From positions 1 through 38,696 of the forward strand of contig CAZKOB010000019.1 of assembly GCA_964554265.1 (NCBI GenBank): a DNA stretch of 38,696 nt, read 5' to 3'. The stretch comes from RGIG8745 sp964554265 (GTDB lineage: Bacteria > Bacteroidota > Bacteroidia > Bacteroidales > Bacteroidaceae). The notes under the pieces are model-generated. The model was given only the letters and a program-made list of their open reading frames with translations. It had not been told where the DNA came from and searched no databases. Every line of letters begins with the position of its first letter. Position 1 is the stretch's first letter. Below, piece by piece: positions 7,962 through 15,162 of this stretch. The translations under genes were made by a program, and so were the position numbers.

Positions 7962-9020
7962 TTAATCCTCACGTTTCTTGAAAGCTATGTCGAAAAACAC
8001 AAACGCCGCCACATCGACAAGTATAGATATGAGCACCCAAAAGATGAATCCGCGTCCTTTGTATTCGCCTTTGATGAAATCCTCCCATACCTCAAACACG
8101 CTTATCATGCGCTTTACCTTTGTCACCGCATTGGACGATGTGTAGGCTGTCAGGTCTGTCTCGTCCTTGAAATCCACAAACTGCTTGTATGTGCGGATAG
8201 TCGCATAGCTTTCATTGAGGCGGTCGCATATCGACTTGATGTCTTTTGCGTTGTTCAGGTCCAGTGTACCATCCTCAATATATTTCTTTACCAGTTCAAG
8301 ATTCTTATAGTCATTCTTGGCTTGCTCCTGATGATGATTGTTTGCCGGAGTCATTTCCTTGATGATATTCATCTTCCTTACATCCATAAGAATGTATATT
8401 TTAGTCCGGTACGCGTCATACAGCTTCTCCCGGTCCTGCATGGATTTTCCCTTGTAGGTCAGTGGCTCTATCTTGGCAACTCCCAGAATTTCTGCAAAAG
8501 CACGCAGTATTTCCTTTGATTTAGGTCCGAATCCCGGATTCGCCTCATTCACGATTTCCGCTTTCAGCTCGCCAAGTTTGATGTTTATCCTGTTTTCAAG
8601 TTCAGCCAGACGGACTTGGATTCTTGTCTCAGTCGTTACATTGTCGCGTATCTGAATCAAGTACCCCTCAGTAGCGGCAATGTCGTTCGTTACCTTGTCA
8701 TGAATGACGCTGCGATAGAAAAAAGTATGCGTGTTCGTAGGCATACTGCATACCAGCCAAAAAATGAGGAGAATGATTATTCCCCCGACAAGGCGCCATC
8801 CGCGGTTCTCCACATATATATTTTGGTTGAGACTGTCTACAATCAGTTTCGTGCCCCAAGAGGCGATAAAGAAAAAGCCGACTGTCACTACCCAGCACAT
8901 AGCCAACGGCCATGACGACAACAAAAGGTGCAACGATTCTGCTGTTGCCCAACAACTTACTGTCGCAAATGCAAGAAACGCTACAGCAGAGAATAATTTG
9001 AGATAACTGTTTCCGTTCAT
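7962..9020 (-). CDS. Four-helix membrane protein with large periplasmic domain
   Basis: 352 residues. Hydrophobic segments lie at about 7-27, 36-58, 76-92 and 324-345. The 230 residues between the third and fourth are helical and charged with one clear coiled-coil stretch (about 130-160). With the N-terminus inside, this domain is periplasmic and the C-terminal KKRED is cytosolic, fitting the positive-inside rule. It is the first gene of the operon, with no close promoter of the usual TTG-N20-TAnnTTTG form between 9021 and 9260. No known family is recognised. It could be the membrane anchor or channel that the GTPase works on, which is inference from position. Confidence 0.85.
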   Translation of the reverse strand: MNGNSYLKLFSAVAFLAFATVSCWATAESLHLLLSSWPLAMCWVVTVGFFFIASWGTKLIVDSLNQNIYVENRGWRLVGGIIILLIFWLVCSMPTNTHTFFYRSVIHDKVTNDIAATEGYLIQIRDNVTTETRIQVRLAELENRINIKLGELKAEIVNEANPGFGPKSKEILRAFAEILGVAKIEPLTYKGKSMQDREKLYDAYRTKIYILMDVRKMNIIKEMTPANNHHQEQAKNDYKNLELVKKYIEDGTLDLNNAKDIKSICDRLNESYATIRTYKQFVDFKDETDLTAYTSSNAVTKVKRMISVFEVWEDFIKGEYKGRGFIFWVLISILVDVAAFVFFDIAFKKRED

Positions 9021-9292
9021 AGAAATATAAATTAATTGATTATTAGATTATTGTTTCTGTTTTTCGTATTTGTACTTATGCTGGAAGAAATATGTCTGCA
9101 AAACTGTCAGGATTTGAATGTATAGTAAGATATTTTCTAAATGTGCTTTTTGTTTGATGGAGGAGAATATGGGTAGCTTGTCCTATGTGGATAGGAATCG
9201 GTACTACCTTATTATATAAGGTGATGTTGGATTGTGCAATTGTTCTATACATATATCGTTGTCTTTAGTTTAAGGATTAACCCTAAAGACAT
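9021..9292. other. Upstream region of the GTPase operon
   Basis: No gene is visible. A perfect 7-base inverted repeat (ACCTTAT-TAT-ATAAGGT, 9206-9222) has the look of an operator. A hairpin GTCTTTAG (9261-9268) with CTAAAGAC (9283-9290) lies just past the RNA terminator. No clear TAnnTTTG box for the operon was found, so transcription may also read through from the RNA gene at 9293-9745. Confidence 0.45.
9206..9222. promoter_or_regulatory. Palindrome, possible operator
   Basis: ACCTTAT and ATAAGGT are exact inverted copies around TAT, about 190 bases before the start of the membrane protein gene at 9020. The regulator is unknown. Confidence 0.35.
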
Positions 9293-9330
9293 AAAAAAGC
9301 GTGGAATCGTCCTGTTGTCCGTTCCACACA
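9293..9330 (-). terminator. Terminator of the candidate RNA
   Basis: Minus-strand GTGTGGAA pairs with TTCCACGC (one U-G pair) around a 15-base loop, directly followed by TTTTTT (9298-9293). Confidence 0.7.
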
Positions 9331-9745
9331 CTGAGGCTCTTGCATTGCCTATCTAAGTCGAACAGACAACGTCAGAGCCCACGCCGATATGAATAAACGT
9401 TCCGTTATGAGACCTATATAAACAATGATGCTCTATCCGAAAGGATATAACACGTGCTTACAAGGTCCCAACGGGATTGATATAATCACACCCGGGGCAT
9501 CTACCGTTGACTATATTCGAGACTTAGATACTGAGAGTTTGCAAGATTTCAGTGTGTCTCAAACACAGCGTCGAGTAAACGCCTTCATTATGTCCCGGAC
9601 TATGCTTCCCACCCAATTCCGCTTTATACAGCCTGAGCGGTTTCTCGATTCGGCTGTATTCAGCTCGGCGCAGGCAACTCGTTTAAGTGTCTTGGAAAAT
9701 AAGTTTTCCAACGACAATCGTAAAAAAGAGTTGTTGTTCAGTCCA
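9293..9745 (-). ncRNA. Candidate structured RNA of about 450 bases
   Basis: On the minus strand a TATCTTTG box (9757-9750) is followed by about 450 bases that are less AT-rich than the flanking spacers, with no useful frame on this strand, ending in a terminator (9330-9293). Inside are several hairpins: TTGGAAAA with TTTTCCAA (9692-9711), ATACAGCC with GGCTGTAT (9626-9659), CAACGG with CCGTTG, TATCC-TTTC-GGATA, and GGCTCT with AGAGCC (9335-9379). I compared it by eye with RNase P RNA, tmRNA and 6S RNA and found no matching conserved cores. It could be a free RNA or a long leader of the operon that starts at 9020. A plus-strand frame of 115 residues (9425-9772) overlaps it but looks accidental. 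Confidence 0.45.
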
Positions 9746-9749
9746 TATG

Positions 9750-9757
9750 CAAAGATA
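9750..9757 (-). promoter_or_regulatory. -7 box of the candidate RNA
   Basis: Minus-strand TATCTTTGC matches the TAnnTTTG box seen before pyrG and metY here. No TTG is found at the usual distance upstream, so only half the promoter is supported. Confidence 0.45.
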
Positions 9758-9935
9758 TTAAATATTTTTTGAATGATGAAATTTACCGGAGGAAAAGCAG
9801 GGCAACCGCATCAATTTTTTCCAGAAAGTTAAAGCATTGATTATCAAATATACTTTTCTGCGCATCTATACAACATGCAAAAATAACCATGATTGACTAT
9901 CTATTAGTTGCAATTTCAATGGCTTTAAGCCGATG

Positions 9936-10737
9936 TATCCACAGACTTTCCCAGAGACATTTCTTCTTTCTTTTTGACACTAAATCCACTCATATCAAAC
10001 AGAGTTTTATTAACATAATTAAGATTCGTTTGCACTTTGTCGATTGCTGAATTTTTGAAGATTTATTGATAAAGAATTGATAATCAACAAAATCCTATTT
10101 CAACAAAACGACGTGGTTTTAGGTATATAGAGTATGGATCGGTATAAAATAGGATATATTGATAATCAGCAAGTTATAAAATTACTTGTCTGAAGTGTCT
10201 GTTTTTCGCTGCCGGAATCCATCTTTGTTTTTCGTGAGATTGAAAAAATCGGTTATGATTTTTTAAGAAATCAATTTAGTCAATACCGGATTTCAACCCG
10301 AAAAACGGACTTTCTTGAATTTGTTCACCTTAAAAATAAAATTCTTTCACCTTGAAAATGTTTTTAAAGTGCCTTTCAAAAAAATTTGGTTCACCTTGAA
10401 AATTGGCCTTCCGTGTACTCTTCTTTCAGGCGAGGCATGCGAGAATGTGAATAAATGCATCTTTTCGAAACATAAATTGTATTATTTTTGCATTTGAAGA
10501 TTAAGGATTGAAAACAGCCTCAGAATCGCACAGACGGAACTTTGGTCGGGTTCGGCCGAATTTACGCGATTCTGCGAAGTCTTGTTTTTAACATTTTCAG
10601 ATTGTCAAAAAAACTTTTATTTTTATGACAATCAAATACGATGAGACGTTTTTTTGATGACACGATGATGAAGTCAGGATACAATACGTGCAAGATTACC
10701 AATTTTTACAGGACTTTCTTAAACCGAACTCGCGTAA
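9936..10737 (+). repeat. Long dispersed repeat, copy B
   Basis: Same orientation and order as copy A. A CCACAGACTTTCCC motif comes at the 5' edge, then TTCTTCTTTCTTTTTGACAC (about 9960-9979), CCCGAAAAACGGACTTTCTT near 10297, and TTCACCTTGAAAAT-like motifs at about 10323-10403. The hairpin block follows (about 10502-10590), then AAACCGAACTCGCGTAA at the end (to 10737). A frame of about 60 residues (FTLKI, FHLENVFK, WFTLKIGLP, ending KLYYFCI) stays open through the motif region. The lower part of the small hairpin has one mismatch here (AGGAT with AGCCT). Confidence 0.9.
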
Positions 10738-10897
10738 ATGGAAAGAAATATGCGCTTCTCACCGACAGATTTACGGATATTTTCAATCGACCGGCAGTAA
10801 AAAAATCTCCACAACATCCATTCTACATCGGATACAAGAACTTTGTTCAGTTATTTTTAATATCAATAGAATAATATTCCCAAATAAAACATTTCTA

Positions 10898-10928
10898 TTG
10901 TCTCTTTTTCCCAAAACAAATATCTTTG
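10898..10928 (+). promoter_or_regulatory. Promoter of metY
   Basis: TTG (10898-10900), exactly 20 bases, TATCTTTG (10921-10928), 58 bases before the metY start. It is a strong match to the Bacteroidetes consensus. Confidence 0.8.
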
Positions 10929-10986
10929 CAACAGAAAATGTCAGAAGTGACAAACCAGACAACAAATTACAAAAAAATATAACATC

Positions 10987-12276
10987 ATGGAAAGAAGCAA
11001 ACTTCACTTTGAGACCTTACAACTACATGTAGGGCAGGAACGGCCGGATCCGGTTACAGACGCACGGGCAGTGCCCATCTATCAGACAACAAGCTATGTG
11101 TTCCGCAATTCGCAACATGCGGCAGACCGATTCGGACTGCGCGATGCCGGCAACATTTACGGACGACTCACCAACTCCACACAAGGTGTGTTTGAGGAGC
11201 GTGTGGCCGCATTGGAAGGCGGGGTGGCGGGTCTTGCCGTGGCAAGCGGTGCCGCAGCCGCAACCTATGCCTTGCAGAACATCCTCGGTGTAGGCGACCA
11301 CATCGTCGCGGCCGACAATCTGTACGGAGGCTCCTTCAACCTTATCACCCATACACTTGCCCATCAGGGTATCACCAACACCATTGTCAACGTGCATGAT
11401 TTGAATGCCATTGAAAACGCCATCCAGGAAAACACAAAGGTGGTCTACGTGGAGACTTTCGGAAATCCAAATTCCGATGTGACGGACATCGCCGCCGTGG
11501 CAGAAGTGGCCCACCGCCATCACATCCCTCTCATTGTAGACAACACCTTCGGCACTCCGTACCTCATCCGCCCTATCGAGCATGGTGCTGACATCGTGAT
11601 ACATTCAGCCACAAAATTCATCGGCGGACACGGTTCAAGTCTGGGGGGTGTGATTGTCGACGGAGGAAGATTCGACTGGAAAGCCAACGCAGACAAGTTC
11701 CCGACTCTCGCCAAGCCGGATTCAAGCTACCATGGAGCCATATTCGCCGATGTTGCCGGTGCAGCCGCATTCGTAACACGTATACGCGCCGTCATCCTTC
11801 GCGACACAGGCGCAACAATTTCCCCTTTCAATGCGTTTATACTGCTACAAGGACTTGAAACATTGTCTCTCCGTGTGGAACGTCATGTGGCCAATGCACT
11901 CAAAGTGGTGGAATACTTGTCCAGACATCCCAAAGTGGCAAAAGTCAACCATCCGTCACTGCCACTGCATCCTGACCATGAACTTTACAACCGGCTCTAC
12001 CCTAACGGCGGAGGAAGCATATTCACCTTCGAGATAAAGGGAGGAGAAGCGGAAGCATGGAAATTCATCGACTCTCTGGAGATATTCTCACTGCTTGCCA
12101 ATGTGGCAGACGTGAAGAGTCTGGTGATTCATCCTTATACCACGACACACTCACAGATGTCTCCTGAAGAACTCGCGCAACAGCATATCACTCCGTCGAC
12201 CGTGCGGCTCAGCGTAGGTACGGAACACATCGACGACCTCATCGCAGACATTGAACAGGCATTGGAAAAAATATAA
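10987..12276 (+). CDS. metY: O-acetylhomoserine sulfhydrylase
   Basis: The 429-residue protein makes homocysteine from O-acetylhomoserine and sulfide using pyridoxal phosphate, in the cytosol. The fold-type I pattern is complete: an N-terminal HFETLQLHVGQ, PIYQTTSYVF, the NIYGRLTNST loop, NLYGGSFNL, VDNTFGTPYLIRP, and the cofactor Lys210 in HSATKFIGGHG. The length is right for MetY (about 425-430) and longer than cystathionine gamma-synthase (about 380-390), and the N-terminal VGQ...PVTDARAVPIYQ pattern is MetY-like. The start at 10987 is well placed after the promoter at 10898-10928. cysK follows after 18 bases, so both are likely on one transcript for sulfide assimilation. I saw no SAM riboswitch in the 58-base leader. 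Confidence 0.95.
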   Translation: MERSKLHFETLQLHVGQERPDPVTDARAVPIYQTTSYVFRNSQHAADRFGLRDAGNIYGRLTNSTQGVFEERVAALEGGVAGLAVASGAAAATYALQNILGVGDHIVAADNLYGGSFNLITHTLAHQGITNTIVNVHDLNAIENAIQENTKVVYVETFGNPNSDVTDIAAVAEVAHRHHIPLIVDNTFGTPYLIRPIEHGADIVIHSATKFIGGHGSSLGGVIVDGGRFDWKANADKFPTLAKPDSSYHGAIFADVAGAAAFVTRIRAVILRDTGATISPFNAFILLQGLETLSLRVERHVANALKVVEYLSRHPKVAKVNHPSLPLHPDHELYNRLYPNGGGSIFTFEIKGGEAEAWKFIDSLEIFSLLANVADVKSLVIHPYTTTHSQMSPEELAQQHITPSTVRLSVGTEHIDDLIADIEQALEKI

Positions 12277-12294
12277 TAAAAAAACGATATCACT

Positions 12295-13242
12295 ATGGCA
12301 AGAATAGCACAAAAACTGACCGAACTGATCGGCAACACCCCATTGCTGGAGCTACGCTCATACAGCCAAACAGAGCACACGGAAAGCGTGGTGACAGCCA
12401 AACTCGAATATTTCAATCCGGCTGGAAGTGTCAAAGACCGCATCGCATTCAACATGATTAAAGATGCGGAAGACAGAGGCATACTCACTCCGGATGCCAC
12501 AATCATCGAACCCACAAGCGGCAACACAGGCGTAGGACTCGCCTTCGTTTCGGCAGTGAAGGGATACAAACTGATTCTCACAATGCCGGACACGATGAGC
12601 GTTGAACGCAGGAATCTGCTGAAGGCATACGGAGCGACTTTGATACTGACTCCGGGAGCACAGGGAATGAAAGGCGCGATTGCCAAAGCGGAGGAACTTC
12701 GCGGCGCAACACCGGGGGCCGTCATCCTGCAACAGTTTGAGAATCCGGCAAACCCGGCCATACACTATGCCACTACGGCTGAAGAAATATGGCGGGATAC
12801 CGACGGGCAAGTCGACATATTCGTTGCCGGAGTGGGTACCGGAGGCACAGTGAGCGGTGTGGGCAAGCGCCTCAAGGAACTGAATCCCGACATACACATT
12901 GTAGCCGTAGAGCCTTCCACGTCGGCTGTACTCTCGGGAGAACCTGCCGGCGCCCATAAGATCCAAGGTATCGGGCCCGGATTCATCCCAAAGACTTTCA
13001 GCAGAGAGGCCGTAGACGAGATATTCAAAGTAGACAGCGACGATGCGATACGCACGAGCAGGAAACTGGCTGCTACAGAAGGGCTGCTCGTCGGCATATC
13101 ATCCGGAGCCGCCGTATATGCCGCCACAAAAATCGCCCAATTGCCGGAAAACAAAGGCAGGCGGATTATAGCCCTCTTGCCGGATACCGGTGAACGCTAT
13201 CTGAGCACAATTCTATACGACACAGAAAATTATCCATTGTAA
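12295..13242 (+). CDS. cysK: Cysteine synthase A (O-acetylserine sulfhydrylase)
   Basis: The 315-residue, PLP-dependent (fold type II) enzyme turns O-acetylserine and sulfide into cysteine. Visible are IGNTPLLEL at the start, the cofactor Lys47 in NPAGSVKDRIA, the substrate loop PTSGNTGVGLAF, the phosphate-binding GVGTGGTVSGVGK, and a late PDTGERYLST. All essential residues are present and the length is normal. It starts 18 bases after metY, so the pair is probably co-transcribed and both products depend on sulfide. CysK rather than CysM is favoured by the close match around GSVKDRIA and length, but CysM cannot be fully excluded. Confidence 0.93.
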   Translation: MARIAQKLTELIGNTPLLELRSYSQTEHTESVVTAKLEYFNPAGSVKDRIAFNMIKDAEDRGILTPDATIIEPTSGNTGVGLAFVSAVKGYKLILTMPDTMSVERRNLLKAYGATLILTPGAQGMKGAIAKAEELRGATPGAVILQQFENPANPAIHYATTAEEIWRDTDGQVDIFVAGVGTGGTVSGVGKRLKELNPDIHIVAVEPSTSAVLSGEPAGAHKIQGIGPGFIPKTFSREAVDEIFKVDSDDAIRTSRKLAATEGLLVGISSGAAVYAATKIAQLPENKGRRIIALLPDTGERYLSTILYDTENYPL

Positions 13243-13378
13243 CTTTTTTGATGATTGACGCTGTTTGCAAGACTCCTCCCATACTCCGACCAAACAGCGT
13301 CAATATCATTTTCAGATGTATTCGCAGACTCCTTCCGATCAGCCTTTGAGCCGTTCAACGCATCAACAAAAATTAAAA

Positions 13379-13960
13379 ATGCAAATAAAAATGCACATCT
13401 TGCAGGAATTTAAAGCCGGCCGGATAGATGGATTTTACAATGAGGTCTATCCGTCATTGCTGTTGTATGCTTTACGTAATTTGGGTGAGGATGATGCTTT
13501 TTTAGGCGAGGATTGTGTGCAGGATGCCATTTTTGAAGCTTATCGCCGGCGCGACAAGTTTGATTCTCCGGCACAGTTCAAATCTTTTCTTTACAAGTGT
13601 GTATACAGCAAGGTTGTCACCCTGCAGCGGAAGAATCAAAGTTTCAACAATTACAGGGAGCAGACGAATGGCGGCCATTATGATATGCAGAGGGCTATCC
13701 TTGAACAGGAGACGCTTGATTTGCTTTATGAAGCGGTAGAGCGCCTGCCGGATGACTTGCGTCAGGTGCTGGAGCTGAGCTTCGGGGAAGGGTTGAAAAA
13801 TGCAGAAGTGGTGGCACGCATGAAGATATCGGAAAGCGCGGTGAAGAAAAAGAAGATCCGCATGTTGGCCATATTGAGGAATATATTGGGCGATGAAGCG
13901 AATATGCAGTTGTTTTTGCTGATGTTTGCTGCGTTGGTGAAGTCAAAGAACGGATGTTGA
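13379..13960 (+). CDS. ECF-like RNA polymerase sigma factor
   Basis: From the preferred start at 13379 the protein has 193 residues. A region 2 (EDCVQDAIFEAYRRRDKFDSPAQFKSFLYKCVYSKVV, written here by its ends EDCVQDAIFEA and FLYKCVYSKVV) binds core polymerase and the -10 region. Region 4 (ERLPDDLRQVLELSF then VVARMKISESAVKKKKI) forms the helix-turn-helix. An upstream ATG-like start at 13265 would add 38 low-complexity residues without homology, so it is less likely; a later Met at 13391 is also possible. It is 136 bases after cysK. No anti-sigma gene follows. A 28-base inverted repeat begins at its stop codon. Confidence 0.85.
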   Translation: MQIKMHILQEFKAGRIDGFYNEVYPSLLLYALRNLGEDDAFLGEDCVQDAIFEAYRRRDKFDSPAQFKSFLYKCVYSKVVTLQRKNQSFNNYREQTNGGHYDMQRAILEQETLDLLYEAVERLPDDLRQVLELSFGEGLKNAEVVARMKISESAVKKKKIRMLAILRNILGDEANMQLFLLMFAALVKSKNGC

Positions 13961-14042
13961 TTTCACAGACTCCTCTTAGATTCTTGTGCTTGTGAACCTC
14001 ACCGGCTTACAAGTACAAGAATCTAAGAGGAGTCTGTGAAAT
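13960..14042. repeat. Perfect 28-base inverted repeat after the sigma factor
   Basis: Arms 13960-13987 and 14015-14042 are exact inverted copies, and five more pairs extend inward past one mismatch, leaving a short loop. Both outer ends carry TTTCACAGACTCCTC, the same end motif as the inverted repeat at 36037-36246. There is no T run on either side, so it is not a standard terminator. It could still block RNA decay or fold as a cruciform. It looks like a small non-coding mobile repeat (MITE or REP type) placed at the stop codon. Confidence 0.85.
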
Positions 14043-14077
14043 ACACCGGCAAAAAGACAACTGATTTTGCATAACTT

Positions 14078-14862
14078 CCCCTGACTTCGTCATCGTGTCA
14101 CAAAAAAGTTCTCATTGCATCTGCTTGTCATTAATTTCAAGCATTTTCTGACAATTTGAAATGTTAAAATTCAAGGCCTCGCAGAATTGCATAAAATCGG
14201 CCGAACCTTACTGAAGTTCCGTCTGTGCGATTCTGAGGCCGTTTTCAAGCCTTGGACCTTATATGTAAAAATAATATAATTCACATCCCGAAAAGATACA
14301 TTTATTCACATTCTTGTATGTTCCGTCCGAAAGAAAAGTACCCGGAAGACCGATTTTCAAGGTGAACAAAATTTTTTTAAAAGGCGCTTTAAAAACATTT
14401 TCAAGGTGAAGGAAATTTATTTTCAAGGTGAACGGGTTTGAAAAAGTCCGTTTTTCGGGCTGAAATTTGATGTTGTACAAAATTAATTCTTAAAAAAATT
14501 AAAACCTGATTTCTCAATGCCACGAAAAACAAAGACGGATTCCGGCAGCGGAAAACAAGAATATCAGACAAATAATTTTACAACCTGCTGATTATCAGTA
14601 TATCCTATTTCTGTTCCTATCTATACTCTTTGTATCTAAAACTGCATTGTTTTGTCAAAATAGTATTTTATTGATTATCAATTACTTATCAATAAAATAT
14701 CCCAAATTCAGCAATTAGCGAATTGTAAATGAATCCTAATTATGTTAATAAAAGTCCGTCCGCAATGGATGAACTTTGTGTCAAAAAGAAAGAAGAAATG
14801 TTCATAAGAAAGACCACAGCGAAAATCACAAAAACACAAGTTGGAGGAATCTGTGAATACAC
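14078..14862 (-). repeat. Long dispersed repeat, copy C
   Basis: Inverted relative to copy A. From the right it starts near GAGGAATCTGTGAATAC (14844-14860), with GTGTCAAAAAGAAAGAAGAA at about 14779-14798. TTCACCTTGAAAAT copies read on the minus strand at about 14360-14435, the hairpin block lies at about 14180-14250, and it ends at CCTGACTTCGTCATCGTGTC. The AAACCGAACTCGCG end is missing. A minus-strand frame (14259-14480, FQPEKRTFSNPFTLKI to ELYYFYI) is fully open. Imperfect direct repeats of about 41 bases flank this copy (14028-14069 and 14845-14885, sharing ACACCGGCAAAAA and ACAACTGATTTT). Confidence 0.88.
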
Positions 14863-14885
14863 CGGCAAAAAAACAACTGATTTTA

Positions 14886-15162
14886 TATTATCGTAGAAGG
14901 TAGGATTGTTCTGTTTTGAAGTTATATTTGCGTGTCACCTAAAACCGCAAATATAGAATCAGAATCTATTGATATGTAATCATCCTATAAGCCTTGGCAT
15001 ATTTTTCAACGAAGTCAGCAGAATGACTGTGATGTGTCTGTATTCATGTCTGTATTCATTATCGTCGGAAAATATTTTTTATTCTGCTTTATTTCTTTGT
15101 TCGATTGGTTTGCATTATCTTTGCAACTTGAAATAAATTTAAGGTAAAACAACAAAACAAGT
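14886..15162 (+). promoter_or_regulatory. Leader region of pyrG with -7 box
   Basis: No gene is visible. TATCTTTG at 15116-15123 matches the Bacteroidetes -7 box 39 bases before the pyrG start. A TTTG lies at 15096-15099, closer (16 bases) than the usual 20, so the -33 part is weak. Confidence 0.55.

Noticed and set aside
9293..9745. RNase P RNA, tmRNA or 6S RNA
   Set aside because: No GAGGAAAGTCC core, no tag-peptide frame with tRNA-like end, and length does not suit 6S. A database search would be more reliable.
9425..9772. Plus-strand frame of 115 residues starting MMLYPKGYN
   Set aside because: No recognisable motif, no promoter before it, and it runs antisense over hairpins and between a -7 box and a terminator on the other strand. 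I favour an RNA there.
10929..10986. Possible SAM riboswitch before metY
   Set aside because: The leader after the promoter is only about 58 bases and AT-rich, too short for a known SAM aptamer with expression platform.
13265..13378. N-terminal extension of the sigma factor
   Set aside because: 38 low-complexity residues without sigma features; homology begins after the Met at 13379.
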